From Anniella stebbinsi (lineage: Eukaryota > Chordata > Lepidosauria > Squamata > Anniellidae), in assembly GCA_029215795.1 (NCBI GenBank), contig JARDYH010000002.1, positions 359,688,973 to 359,752,972 on the forward strand: 64,000 nt of DNA. Direction: 5' to 3'. Under the pieces are notes generated by a model. That model did no database searches. It was not told where the DNA came from and was given only the letters and a program-made list of their open reading frames with translations. Each line of letters begins with the position of its first letter. The stretch's first letter is position 1. A program made the position numbers and the translations under genes. This document shows positions 9,914-21,464 of the stretch, in pieces.

Positions 9914-10798
9914 CTTTGTAGCTATTTTGTAGCTTTTGTTATACTATGCGTGGTACCGTCTCCCCTTCTTTCAAATATCTTATCTTATTGCAAATCCTTC
10001 ACTGAATGACCATAGTCTAACTTTCCTAATGTTTAACACTCTTTCTCCATCACCTCTCCCATACCCATTTTAAGTCAGGATCCAGACTCAGAGATTCAGC
10101 ACACCACTACCAATGAACAAATGAAGCAGTTGACAACTGCAGAAAAATCTACTACAACAAACTAGCAACATAGCGTTCAGAATGGTATAAAATATTATTA
10201 CCCTGCAACAATTAGCCATGAAACAAAAATGGACTAAAGGCTTGTTGCAGTCATTTGTCACTAGCACCGCTTAGCTTGTTTCAACTTCTGCTTTATCAAT
10301 GAGTAACTACCAAAATACTAGACAAGGATCTTTCCCTCCTTTTATCCAAATATCTCCTGAATATATGCTGTCTCATTCTGCAGAGAACAGAAATCCCAAT
10401 TGGGGAGAGTAATACATGGTCCAAAGAAAACTGCCCAAAGACAGCTCAGAAATAAGTCCCACTAATATTAAGAAAGCTTACTCCCAGATAAATGCATATA
10501 GGATTGCAGCCATAAGCTCTTAAGATCAGCTGGAAACACCTCCTGACTATTTCTATTTGTATACCAAAAGTAGCTAGAGAGGGCTTGTGAGTGAAGCTGT
10601 TTTCTTTCCTTCACCAAAGAAAGCAGAGGTCACCTTTTTTTTTTTAGCCTTTGTATGCATGTGTGACTGGTAAACAGTTATTCTATTTCACTTTTGTTGC
10701 ATAAATTACTATAATTATTCTTCTTTCTAGAGGACAAGGAACCAAAACTCCTCCAAAAAGGGAAACAGAGTCAGAGTGAGGCACAAAGAAGTTTTTAC

Positions 10799-11224
10799 TA
10801 GGGATGTGCACTGGATCAGGTCCGATCCATGATCCGATCTGGCCGAAATTGGATAAAATTATCAGATCCCGATCCCGATCATTTGGACAGTCCAATGTGA
10901 TCCGATCTGAAAGGACCCGATCTGGATCGGAAAATAATCAGAGGATCGGACCTCCACTCCCTCCCCCCTCCCCAACTCGTGCTCCCCAACCCGCCACCCA
11001 TGTTTTCCGCATAGACTTGGATTGGGGGGAAGCTTTCTTTTCCCCAATGCAAGCCTGTGTTGAAAACACCTAAAATGGCATCTGATACAAAAATCAGACC
11101 TCTGATTTTTGGATCAGAATCGGATCAGATCGGATCCGAGGGACCTCCGATTTTTTCCAGTACAATTTTGTTTTTAGGGGAGGTCCGATTCCGATCCGAT
11201 TTTTTGGGTCCATGCACATCCCTA
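10799..11224. mobile_element. hAT-like element E4 (short form)
   Basis: 426 bp, TAGGGATGTGCAC to ATGCACATCCCTA, with perfect 8-bp target duplication GTTTTTAC (10791-10798 and 11225-11232), which fits the nTnnnnAn hAT preference. Contains GATCC-rich subterminal sequence and the central hairpin but no E1-type palindrome module. Confidence 0.93.
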
Positions 11225-11827
11225 GTTTTTACACTTGCAAGAGGGTTCAATGATGCGGCTAGGGCCTCCAAAGCTGAACCAAGTACTGACAGAAAGCAGG
11301 CAGTATTTATACACTTCATAGCAGACGTGTACTTTCCAAAGTCCACAGATGTATTGTCTGTTATTACATTCATCAATATCTTTTATTAACTTGACAGGAA
11401 TATTTTCCATCGGCTCTTTCCTCTTTGAAGTAGATTCAGACTTTGTTAAAAGTAATTAAGGTGTTGCATATTTTCATTCATGCATTATCTATCTATACAC
11501 CTCTGCTAATGGTGTAATGCTTAATCTTCCAGCTGTCCCAAAAGTACAAGCGTAGGCAGACCTGCTTGCTCGGTTTTCCTTTCAGATAAGAAACCTACAA
11601 GCAGGCAGTGTTCTTTGGCATGTTTACAACATTCTTCTGGAACCACAGGAGTACAAAAATACAAAAAGCTTTAAAACTATTTAAGTATAATATTTAAAGG
11701 TACAGGATACAATTTCTCTAACACTTTCCCCCACCCCTACTAGCTGCCTTTCTAACAGGAGATAGCAATACCAAATAATCCCATCAGTATTAAGGCATAA
11801 CAGATTATCTGTGACAGTGCTTAAGAA

Positions 11828-12075
11828 ATATAAGATCATAAGGACATAAAGGTCCATCTAATCCAGCACTCTGTTCACAGAGTGGCCAACCACCTGTTGA
11901 CCAGAGACCCACAAACAGGACATGGTGCAACAGCACCCTCCCACCCATGTTCCCAGCAACTGGGGCACACAGGCTTGCTGCCTCAGATACTGGTGGTAGC
12001 ACATAGCCATCAGGGCTAGTAGCCATTGATGGCTTTCTCCTGCAGGAATTTATCCACCCCTCTGTTAAAGCCATG
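11828..12075 (-). mobile_element. CR1-type LINE 3' UTR fragment
   Basis: Sequence such as GGTCCATCTAATCCAGCAC, GGACATGGTGCAACAGCACC and TAGTAGCCATTGATGG is the reverse complement of an amniote CR1-like 3' UTR; no coding part remains. Confidence 0.65.
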
Positions 12076-12254
12076 GTTGCGAATTCCGTAATTAACCTGC
12101 GGAATACCTTTTAATCGAGCTTCTATTATTATGATTTTAAGTAAGCTCCATGCATTTTGCAAGAACTTAACCCTCTTGATTCCCCCTTTCAATTATTCTT
12201 ATTCTTCTTCTTCTTATTATTATTATTATTATCATTATTATTTCATCTGTTTCC

Positions 12255-12374
12255 TGTGGTGGTTTTTCTAGTCATGCTGTCTTTTACAGCTTCAGCAATT
12301 TCCTGACAATTGAGGATGTCTTAAGTATGACTGCTTTTTGGATGTTGGTGTGGATGTATTTTGGTAGGCCCAGT

Positions 12375-12413
<39 letters not shown>

Positions 12414-13395
12414 TATTCATTTATTTTTAACCTGCCTCTCTCTCTGGATTGAGGCGGGGAATAACAATAAATATAAATACAAAGATCATAAAACAGATAA
12501 AACATTAAAAACAAATAAAACTGATTGTTCTGTCCCAGTATATTTTATGTTGTGCATTTTCCAAGATTGTTTCAGGTGAGTATGTATAGTATGGTGTAAA
12601 TTGTTTGATAAGGTTGAATTTGATGGCCAGCTGTTAGTGAATTATTTTTGCAGCTGTATTGTGTCTGTCTATATTGTCCATTCCTGCCAGAAGTTTACAT
12701 CCTTCTGTTATGTGGTCTAATGTCTCTTGGAACTGATGGCATTTCCTGCATAGGTCTGTTGGTATACTGTTATTTTTATGATGTATTTTTGGTAGTTCTT
12801 GGTGGCTATAACTTGATCTTGTATAGCTATTAGGAATCCTGCAGTTTCTGGAAACAGCTTACCCATCCGGAGCCATTTGTACAGTTGTTCTTCGTTTATT
12901 TGTGGGTTCTGTATTATGTTGTAGTGCTTCCCATGGAGTACTTTTTGTGCCCATTTTTCTTTTTTCTCTGTAAGTGTGAGTGGTCGTGTTTGGCCTTCAT
13001 TTTGTAGTGCTAGGTTGAGTGGAGTGTAATTTTTATCTGCTGTTACTCTGGCTGTATGAATGGGGGTGTTCTTAGCGCGGAAGAATTCTCTGAATGATTT
13101 TATCTGTCTAGCATGAGTTGGAATGGAGTATTCGGTGTTTTGTAAGTTCGGTGTGATTGAGTCTGTTTATTTCTTCGAGTTCAGTGTGCGACCAGTGTAT
13201 GATTCCAAATGAGTATGTGAGAATGGGTATTGCGCAGGTGTTGATGGCTTTGAAAATGTTTTTCGGGTTAAGTTTTGATTTTAGGATTTGTGATAGGCGA
13301 GTTTTATATTAGTTGAGTTTTTACTGTGGAGTGATTGATTTTTGTGCTTTGTTGGAATGTTTTTTGAGTTGAGTTTAGATTTTAGGATTTGTGAT
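12255..13395 (-). mobile_element. R4-like (endonuclease C-terminal type) LINE fragment 1
   Basis: Minus strand encodes a decayed C-terminus including LGLPKYIHTNIQKAVIL and IVRKLL, and shares its nucleotide sequence with the second copy at 43255-48572 (for example TTCCAAGATTGTTTCAGG and the stretch before CAGTTTCTGGAAACAGC). Interrupted at about 12377-12525 by an (AAT)n plus L2-like 3' tail. The clade call rests on recall of reptile R4-type proteins and is not certain. Confidence 0.6.
12377..12525 (-). repeat. (AAT)n microsatellite with L2-like 3' end
   Basis: About 36 bp of AAT repeats followed by TTAACCTGCCTCTCTCTCTG and GGCGGGGAATAACAAT, the reverse complement of the L2-like tail, inserted within the R4-like LINE. 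Confidence 0.7.
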
Positions 13396-13400
13396 AGGTG

Positions 13401-13405
<5 letters not shown>

Positions 13406-13441
<36 letters not shown>
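13406..13441. repeat. (TTA)n microsatellite
   Basis: Uninterrupted TTA repeats of about 12 units at the end of the R4-like fragment. Confidence 0.9.
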
Positions 13442-13589
13442 CATTGCTGTGATAGGGTTGTTTACTAGGAGTTTGTTACTGGTAGATGGTAGGGAGTTTA
13501 TTTAGAGCTTAGTTTTTATTTAAATTTATTTACTGTGAGTAGGGAAGGGAAGAGTTTACTGCCCTGGCTTCGTCGCCCTGCCGCTAAAC

Positions 13590-14045
13590 TCACCCAGTTG
13601 CTTAACTTGTGTGTGTCCTGATGCTTTGTCACTGGGGCTGAAATGTTTTGTTGAATTCTTAAACTTTCTTTAGTTAATGGATTGCCCTTTAGGGTCTAAA
13701 ACCTGAGCCTAAACTGAAGCTAGCAAGGAGTATATCTTATTTCTGTATTTGCCTGGGGTTTTTCTTTAAACAAAAAATGTAAACCAAGGGATAAGTTGAA
13801 TTCTTTAGCTTGCGTTATTTAATGAAGTGCTCTCTGTCTAAAACATGACCCTAAACTGAGACTAGCAAGGGGTGAGACTTTTAATTCTATTTTATCTGTG
13901 TGTATTAGAAATGATTACCTCAGGCAACCAAATATTTAAGTAATTCCATTTACCTTTCCTCAGCCAGTTGCTTAACTCGCATGTGTCCTGACACTTTGTC
14001 ACTGGGTCTGAGATGCTTTGTGCTTTATCTGTGCTGTGATATTAT
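13590..14045. repeat. Degenerate direct repeat (two units plus partial)
   Basis: CAGTTGCTTAACTTGTGTG...CTTTGTCACTGGGGCTGA near 13597 recurs as CAGTTGCTTAACTCGCATG near 13965, and TTGAATTCTT...CTAGCAAGG blocks recur near 13650 and 13797. No coding potential seen. Confidence 0.6.
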
Positions 14046-14760
14046 TGTTTACTTTCAAGATCAGCTAACCCGGATTAATTGCTCTTTCACAGTTTACCCA
14101 TATATACAGCAAAACCACTGTGACATAATGGCTAAAGTGTTAGACTTAGATGGGTAAGAGATCGGTTCAAATTCCTGCAGTGCCATGATTCAGAGGATGC
14201 CTGTGTGATCTTATGCCAGAGACATAGCATTCTCCACAGATGTTGTGTGGATAACATGAAGTGGAAACTATGAACACCTACAGAAGCATCATGTAGTAAT
14301 GTGGAATTAAAAAAATAATCAACCAATCACTTTACACAATCAGGATGATTAAAAAGATTGATCTTTTTAGTTTTCTCAATATGTATTTTTTCTGTGGAAT
14401 GGGCCCTAATCCATAGTTATTTTATAGTATAGAAGCAAAGGTCCCTTAGCATGATGCTTTGGCGCATAGGTTTCCACTCAGCAACAGCACCCTATTATTC
14501 TTGGAGTTATGAAATATCTGCTTTTCTTTTTTATAGTTATTTGAGTGCATGCATTTGTCTATGGATGTTAGCAACTGAATTCAATATGGGTGAAGTTCAG
14601 GAGGGAGTCTGAATGAAAATATTATCTGAGGCCGAGAAGAAATTACTGGTGCAATCCAGTCATAGCAGGAAATGGAATGCTACTTTACACGAGTAGTAGT
14701 TAAAGGAGGAAATATAATGATGAATTGGATGAGTAGTTTTCAAGTACAATATATACTTAC

Positions 14761-14937
14761 TTTCTCCATCTGAAGTAGATAGAAATCTATGAAATCCTGT
14801 GGTTCATGAAAGGACGTTTGCTCCTTATGCTTCTCTATCTCCTCCCTTGCATGTGAAAGCACCACCTCTAAGGCAGATATTGCCTTTTTGTGAGGCCCTG
14901 GAAGATGGTTCATGATCCATGGGAACATTTCATACAG
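14761..14937 (-). CDS. CYP2 gene A exon 5
   Basis: 177 bp (59 codons), acceptor TATAG and donor GTAAGT, phase 0/0. Encodes [18 protein letters not shown], a helix rich in Glu and Lys, then [20 protein letters not shown]-x-x-LPGPH and DFID-x-x-L-x-x-M-x-K are CYP2 family landmarks; FPWIM is especially like CYP2J. Length and phases match CYP2 exon 5. The following intron is 6.5 kb and contains R4-like LINE sequence, a hAT element and simple repeats. Confidence 0.94.
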
Positions 14938-15217
14938 CTATAGGGAAAACAAAAGCAAAATCCGGGCATCATCAAGGAGGAGGCTGGGTAACACAAACCA
15001 ACCCCTTTGGAGTAGCAATTTAGTAACATCCTTTGGAATATTCTTGAAGCCTGATTTATTAATTTTATTCTCATCTATTGAAAAGCTGGATTTAGCACCT
15101 ACTTCTGAAACCCACAATCACTGGACTCTGTGGCGGAGAAGCAAAAAGCTTCACTGTTTTGTATAGGGGAGGGGGCTGCTTACTTAGCTGCAGCAATGGT
15201 TGCTGAGGAGACACGGG

Positions 15218-15395
15218 GTCTGTTCAGACTACACACTAAACCATGGTTAGGCTGCTAACCCTTTTGCAGCAAATAGTTAGTGAGTGTGTTTGAACTGTGG
15301 TTATGTAGCCACCATAGCTAGGAATGGTTCATACGACACGCAAAGTCATGGCTCACATGACATGTTAAGCCATAATGTTTAGCTCAAAATGCTTA
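15218..15395. repeat. CACACTAAACCATGG-type interspersed repeat
   Basis: Diverged relative of the repeat at 8651-8800. Confidence 0.5.
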
Positions 15396-15559
15396 CCGTT
15401 ATCTTGGATAAACAGCATACTTGAGAATTAACGGGTTAAAGACATCGTAAGTTGGGTTTCTTTGTGTTTTTCTTCCGTTTTAAACCCTTGAAGTGCATTG
15501 CAATGACTTCCTAAGAAGTCCGAAACAGCTCGTTTTTTTTTTTTTGTTTCCCTTTCTCT

Positions 15560-16110
15560 TCTGTTTGAGTAAGCAGGAAGACTCAACATATTACAACATA
15601 GATCAAGAAAGTACAAAGTGGCAGATTGGATTGCAATGGAGAGAGGAAGAAGATGAATGCACAATTGAGGTTTGGGAGACAGAAAATGGCCTCTTCCGCT
15701 CTGATCGTAACAGGAGCTCCAGTTAAGACGGCTTTTGCAATGGGAAATACTGGGGGGGAAATACCGAACAAATGGCTGGAATTGAGCAAGTACAAATCCA
15801 AATCCAAAAGCTTTTTCAACAAATGTGTAACAATTTGGATCAGATTGCAGCTAAATGGGATCAGTGTGAAATTAATGTTGGAGCTAAGATGGAATTATTG
15901 GGAAAAAGTATGGATGATGAACCCACAGAAATAGAATGAGAAAAGAGTCAAGAAGGAAAAAAATGGACATTTCTATAATACCAATAATTAATGAGGGTAA
16001 AGGCGTTGCTGACACCAAAGGCAAAGGGGATGACGGGGAGATGATTGCTCTGAAAGTGATGAGCAATGGAGTACCGGGTGAGAAAGTCCCTGTATCCCTG
16101 ACAGAAAGTG
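15560..16110 (+). pseudogene. Decayed retroelement coding fragment, possibly L1 ORF1-like
   Basis: Frames on the plus strand read short coiled-coil-like peptides (for example CNNLDQIAAKWDQCEINV and GAKMELLGKS) broken by stops and frameshifts, next to an oligo-T tract. Resemblance to LINE ORF1 is weak and by eye only. It lies in intron 4 of gene A and is not part of the P450. Confidence 0.3.
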
Positions 16111-16116
16111 GGAATC

Positions 16117-16360
16117 TAGGGATGTGCAGATTCTCAAAAACTGATTCTATCGGCGTTTCACGGAATGTTAATTACCTTTCATTCCATCATCCATTTATTG
16201 ATGGAAGCAGATTTTCCCCAGCGTCCTGAATTTGCACCAATTTGCATTACTGCAAATTCACCCTGGCAAAAATGCACAACACCCACTCATCTCATGTGCA
16301 TTTTGGGGAAATGTGCATTTTCGACTGGGATCAAAGACAGAGACATGTCTGCGCCACTAA
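16117..16360. mobile_element. hAT-like end, TAGGGATGTGCAGA (E9), right end not found
   Basis: The terminal motif is clear; no matching right terminus or target duplication could be identified, so the end coordinate is a guess. Ends before CYP2 exon 4. Confidence 0.4.
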
Positions 16361-16380
16361 GAAAGAAAAAGCCTACTCAC

Positions 16381-16541
16381 CATATAAAAGGGGCTCACTA
16401 GAAATTTTGAGGCAACATCAAGAGCTTCAATCAATTTCTGGAATTTTTCATCTTCCAGAGAAAACCGGTGTCCAAAGGTCACAGCACATATCACATTTGA
16501 GACTGCATTGCTGATGGGCGAGGAAGGGCCAAGTGGCTGCC
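16381..16541 (-). CDS. CYP2 gene A exon 4
   Basis: 161 bp, acceptor TTTTCAG and donor GTGAGT, entering in phase 1 and leaving in phase 0. Encodes GQPLGPSSPISNAVSNVICA, then VTFGHRFSLEDEKFQKLIEA. This is the E-helix region and SRS2 surroundings of CYP2 enzymes (family pattern: P-x-x-x-I-x-N-A-V-S-N-V-I-C followed by F-G-x-R-F). Length and phases match CYP2 exon 4 exactly. A hAT-like terminus (TAGGGATGTGCAGA at 16117) lies 260 bp into the following intron. Confidence 0.93.
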
Positions 16542-16760
16542 CTGAAAATGAAGGTATATTAATAGTAATCCAACATCTCCTCTTAATACCTTGAGTGGGA
16601 TTTCATGGTGGTACATGGGAGTCAATTTGGATCTCTGGCAATGTATTTTTGTGTTAGAACTCAAGTACTGTGGATTAAATTGCATTCCATTATACAGAGC
16701 ACCAAAAATAAATTCTGTGGACTGGGACATGTGCCTGCATCAGCTTCTGATATTACATAC

Positions 16761-16910
16761 CCTTTGCACGTGCAAAAGTCTCCACAAGCTGCTGAGCCTC
16801 CTCTTCAATTTGGTGCTCCATGCCTTTCTTCCCCAGACCCAGCTTCCGCATAGTCACTAGACCAAACTTTCTCTGCTGCTTCCAGGTGTGCCCATTTGAA
16901 AATATAATAC
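16761..16910 (-). CDS. CYP2 gene A exon 3 (C helix)
   Basis: 150 bp, acceptor GAG and donor GTATGT, phases 1/1. The start reads G-I-I-F-S-N-G-H-T-W, the usual CYP2 entry into the C helix. The conserved W-K-x-x-R-K of the haem-propionate-binding C helix follows (HTWKQQRKFGLVTMRKLGLG), then KKGMEHQIEEEAQQLVE. Trp and Arg of the WxxxR signature are present. The length equals the family standard. Confidence 0.93.
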
Positions 16911-16999
16911 CTCAGGTCATCAAGAAACAATGGGAAATTATTATATATAAAATTCGAGAAAAAATGGTTAAGTTCCTGAACTAGAAGAGGCATTCATAT

Positions 17000-17565
17000 A
17001 TCCTAACTCATTCATAAAATACAAATACTACAAAATACAAACAGATAAAAATACAGTGTTTCTTCTATGATTCTCAGCCTAGCTGTATCTGATTTGCAGG
17101 CAGTGGTAGAAATAATTCTACCATTTTCATGGTTTCCTATACAGGAGTAAAATATGCTATAAGTCCCACAGATAGAACCTGGGCCAGATCTACACCAAGC
17201 AGGATATGTCACTTTGAAAACATTTTCAAAACTGTGTATGGAGTTTGTCCTGGGACCCAACAGTTGTCACTACTGTTATAAACCATTTTAAAGCAGTAGT
17301 GGAGATCCTGCCCTGGTGTCTTGGGGAATCTGGATAACTCACTTTTAATCCTCATACATTTGCTACAGGAGTATTGTGTGTCACAAAATTGCTTTGCAGC
17401 CCTTGTGCCACAAGCTTGGACCTGTTTACCTGCCTATGTATCTCTCATTTTCCTCCCAGCTCACCTGCTCTTGCCCTCCTTTGTTTCTTTCCCAGATCCA
17501 CCTGCATGCCTTCTGCATCTCTGCTCCTTACACATTGCTTTTCCAGCAAGACTTGCCCTTGAAAC
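17000..17565. other. Intron 2 of gene A, no recognised feature
   Basis: AT-rich intronic sequence without recognisable coding, RNA or repeat structure. Confidence 0.5.
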
Positions 17566-18480
17566 TAGGAGTGTGCAGTCTGCTCTGAAAAGTTGAAGCT
17601 TCGACAAAGCCTTGAGTTTTCAGAGCAGAAAGGGGATGGTTTAAAACCATGGAATACTCATGGAACAGGGATGCACCCAGTCAGCGCTTAATTATGTTTT
17701 CGGATAACTGCTTTATTCTAGATTACGGGAATTAATAATAATGCTTAAAGCTGTGTCATTTTTAAAGATAAAGAGATGAAACTTGGCACCATGGTAGCGC
17801 TTAAGTAGGGCTTTTGCCTTGCCAATTCAGAAGCAAATGTGTTCATTACTTGCTTTTTTGATTTTTTTAAAAAGTTCAAACTCCAACCTCATCTTTGAGT
17901 TTAGCACCTTGAGTGGTTTCATACAAGTTTGGAAAAAAAATGAATGGATCTGCTTCCAACTGGGCATGGCTAAATCCCTACTTATGAGCTACCATGGTGC
18001 CGAGTTTCAAGTCTTTATCTTTAAAAATGATGGAAATGTAATTTGTTTGGTTAATTTTAATTTTACATAGACTACAATGGAGCAGTTATTCCAAAGTTTA
18101 AAAAAAATCCTAAAGATCAAGGGACAAATGGATCAGTTTTCAACTTGGCATGGCTACATCCCTACATAAGAGCTATCATGCTGCCAAGTTTCTTTTCTTT
18201 ACTTTTAAAAATGAAAGCGCTGAATGCATTTTTGTTAATTTCCATAGGCTGTCATGAAGCGACTGACGCTGTCAAACTTTGACAACTGTCAAACACTTTC
18301 AAAATTCCTAAAAAAATCAAGGGATGAACAGATCTGCTTCAAACTTGGCATGGCCAAATCCCTACTTAAGAGCTACCATGCTTCCAAGTGTAAGCTCTTT
18401 ATCTTAAAAAATGACAGCGCTGCAAGCATTTTGGTTAATTCCCATGGACTATAATAGTGCTGTTATCCAAAAAGATGGAG
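17566..18480. repeat. hAT-like remnant with three direct repeats of about 190 bp
   Basis: Starts with TAGGAGTGTGCAG, a diverged hAT-family end. Units containing CTTGGCATGGCTA/CC, then AAGAGCTA(C/T)CATG, lie near 17945, 18131 and 18331 (spacing 186 and 200 bp). Related sequence in inverted sense lies at 40935-41060. No right terminus was recognised. Confidence 0.55.
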
Positions 18481-18855
18481 CTGTTCTTTGCCAGATAATC
18501 AGAATCAGACGAGGCAGAGCAAGGGAGCCGCCTTGAAAAGCGGAGTGGAGAAGAGCCCCATCAGAGCTCTGGGTTGAATTTGGGAGTGGAGCAACCAACT
18601 TCGTCCACTCCTATTGAAAACCTTTCTCACAATAGGTGAATGTCACCTTTGTCTTCTGAGTGAAGGTGATGCTCTACTTCACAGCATATATCACAATCCT
18701 ATTACTTGCTTGTAAATACAGTGCAATTGCTATTTCCTGAATTCAGCTGCTAATGATATCTCCAGTTGGCTGAAACTTTCATAGAGAAATCCTTGGTCAT
18801 CTTATGTTTTCTCTAGAGAAAGGAGCAGTATGAGGTCTGACTCTTCACAACTTAC

Positions 18856-19018
18856 CCCTTTCTCTTCCTACAAATTTTATGAAAGGTGATAACGGTCGCT
18901 CAGAGAATGCTTCTGCATGGTTGATCATCACTTCTTTCACAGCCTGGAATCCAGAGACACCTATCACAGGTTGATTTCCTAGCCATACAGTGCAAATATT
19001 TCCATATTGCTTTGCTAC
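18856..19018 (-). CDS. CYP2 gene A exon 2
   Basis: 163 bp, phase 0 in and phase 1 out, acceptor CAG and donor GTAAGT. Encodes VAKQYGNICTVWLG and, further on, SGFQAVKEVMINHAEAFSERP, matching the B-helix and beta-1 part of CYP2 enzymes (family motif: YG plus WLG, then aligned F-R/E-RP). The exact 163-bp length and the phase match mammalian CYP2 exon 2. No internal stop. The next exon (3) lies 1,945 bp downstream on the minus strand. Confidence 0.93.
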
Positions 19019-19180
19019 CTGCCATTTGGGTCAAAGTAGAGAACAGAAATGTGTCAATCAAACAAATCAAATTGTTTCACGTTAATTCATTAATCCCAGC
19101 CTTCCTCAGATCCTCATTTCTGCAGTTTGTGACCATGTGCAGCACCTCTGCTCTCTACCTTCTCTCTCCTAGTTTTCCTT

Positions 19181-19364
19181 TGGGAATATAGGAGGCTGCC
19201 TAATACAGAGTCAGACCACTATTGTGGCCTGCTATTGTCGACACTGACTGGCAGCATGGAATCAGGCGGCATTCTTCCCTCACCCTACCTGAAGAAGCTG
19301 GGGATTGAACTTGGGGCCCTTTGCATGCAAAGCATGTGCTCTACCACATTCAGCTATGGCCCCT
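19181..19364 (-). mobile_element. tRNA-derived SINE
   Basis: On the minus strand: A-box-like ATAGCTGAATGTGGTAGAGC, then B-box-like AAGTTCAATCCC, then a body ending at GCAGCCTCCTATATTCCC. Lies just upstream (right) of CYP2 exon 2. Confidence 0.78.
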
Positions 19365-20960
19365 CTCCCTCCCTCTCGCAGATTCTTGCTAATATATTCC
19401 TTTCTCATTGTTCCTTCTCCCTCCTGGAATATTCCCTCTTCCACCCTTCCTTGTGTATTCACAACCTATTTTGTTTACTCCCTCCTCCTGCATGCTTTGC
19501 ACCTGCCTAGGATGAGAGCAACGGAGAGGCCCTTTGGATTGTCCATGCCCCACTGTGATAGGCAGGTTGGTACTCAGTCCCAACACAAAATCCTTCATTG
19601 TGTTACAGTTTTGATGTCTGAGGACCATAACAGTCATTATTTTAAATGTGTGTCAAGCAGCTAAGTCAGAGTGGTGTAAGGGGGCTTTTAAGATCTAGAT
19701 CAGGGCCCTCATGCTTACCCTTGTGTAGAAATGGAAATGAGATATAGCAGCTAGACTCACAGTTAAAGTAAAGTCAGTTTTGGCCATTAGAGCAACCTTC
19801 CATAACCACAACCCCAGATGTTTTGGACTACAACTCCCAGGATTTGTCATCATTGGCCATGCAGGTTGAGACTGATGGAAACTGAAATCCCAAACATCTG
19901 GAGATCAGCAGGTGAAGTGATCTTCAGTTGGTTGGTCAGGACCCACTACTGGGTTGCAGCTTGATCAAAGGTGGATTGCGAAAGCAGCACTACCACCGTA
20001 CGAAACATATGGGAAAAAGTAAAGAAGTGGGACCCAAATGCACGTTTGGGCTGAAGGTGGTTCCCTGGCCTGAAAAAGGTTGGAGACTACTGGCTTGCAG
20101 TGAGTTAATAGGTTATGGGGAGGACTTGGTGCCAAAGGTCCTGCTAGAAAGGGAGATGAAGGTAGATCAGAATTTGCCACTAGAGTCACCTAGGCCTGGT
20201 CGCCAAGACCTATTTCAGCCTTGGGGGTTGGATTCAATTTAGAAGAAACTGTTGGGTTCAACAATCCATGGGTGGGAAGGGAGAGAAGGAAAAGAAGAGG
20301 AGCCAGGAGGAAAAGGGGCAGGGGCCGAAAAACAAAAACAAAATACAAATCTATCGTAGCTTGAATCTCTCCCTGCCAGTCACTAATCCTAAACAGAGGC
20401 ATTTCAACCTTTTAAAATGGTGGTGTTGGTGGTGTTGGTGGGTGTACAAAAGCTGGAAACCCCAAAGAACTGGCATTATGGGGGAAACGGGGCATGGTCT
20501 TCTATGGGACCCTAGAATTCCAGATTGGGGGCACCTGAGGGACATATAGAATTCCAGATTGGGGGCACCTGCCACATATACTAGCCTCTGTTACATACAG
20601 ATGGAAAGGAAGCATGTGGAGATCTCTGTTCCATTCCCATTTCTTCTTTCTCCAGCCAATTTAATTTTAGGCATACGTTAGATGGGTTTGTTTGATAAGA
20701 GAGCACTGCTATCAGAGAGTTTGTGTGTTTTGGGTCCTCCTTAAAGACTGTTTTGGATATTATGGAGCAGGAACATTTCAAGAGAGATGATTGGTTTGTT
20801 TATTGGCTTATTTAGTGACCTTGCTGGATGGTATGGAGAAAAGAGAACATAAATACCAATGGATTTTGGGATTTTTTCTGCAATTATATGCAGAACAATC
20901 AGATCCACTGAAAAGATGGAAGCACTGTGCGTAGGGAAACCAACTAATCTAAATAGAGGA
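19365..20960. other. Intron 1 sequence with one small palindromic repeat (19811-19902)
   Basis: The piece around GATGTTTTGGACTACAACTC, mirrored by CCCAAACATCTGG, is a squamate-type hairpin repeat. The remainder shows nothing I can identify. Confidence 0.45.
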
Positions 20961-20962
20961 TG

Positions 20963-21460
20963 ACATCTGGTCCTGGATGGGGTTCCGCTCCCCATGGAGG
21001 ACCAAGTGTACAGTTAGGGTGTACTCCTGAATATGCCACTGATCTGGATAGCTCAGGTATTGTTGATAGGCAGGAATACTTTTTACAGAATTCCAGTGCT
21101 ATGCCACTTCCAACCCTGTCTGGAGAGGAAAAACATTTCTTTGGTTATTCACGCTCTGAAAACTCCAAGCTGTATGGAGGGCTGTATGGAGGGCTGCCTT
21201 TGAATACAGTTTGGACACTTCAGCTGGTGCAAAATATGAGCTTTGGATAATGGTGGGGGCCAGGCACTTGCCTCAGGTGACATCAAGACTGTGCCAACTG
21301 CACTGGTTTCCCATGCATGTCTGAGCCCAATTTAAAGTGCTGGTTTCAATCTTGAAAGCCGTGAATGGTTTGGGACCAAGCTACTTGAAGGACCACCTTC
21401 TCCCATACCAACCTTCCTTGGAGGTGGCACTCAGAGAAAGGCCCCAGGTGTTGATCATAG
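20963..21460 (+). mobile_element. Old L2/CR1-group LINE fragment, badly decayed
   Basis: Recognisable words (GGTCCTGGATGGGGTTCCGC; TGGTTTGGGACCAAGCTAC) match the RT C-terminal region of the L2-like LINEs at 31.6 and 59.5 kb, with many stops and frameshifts. Confidence 0.6.
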
Positions 21461-21464
21461 AGTA

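Larger units (their letters stand above)
1..10068. repeat. Segmental duplication, copy A (partner 58704-64000)
   Basis: Base 1 aligns with base 58704 and base 10068 with base 64000, in the same orientation, through exons 8, 7 and 6 and their introns. By eye the copies are highly similar, apart from insertions in copy A (hAT elements at 1033-3587 and 3652-4770, and roughly 1.1 kb extra in intron 6). The duplication runs off both window edges, consistent with tandem duplication of a whole CYP2 gene. Confidence 0.92.

Noticed and set aside
9015..9921. E3 as a complete hAT element with two good ends
   Set aside because: The left end and target duplication are good, but the right terminal motif does not match; recorded as degraded.
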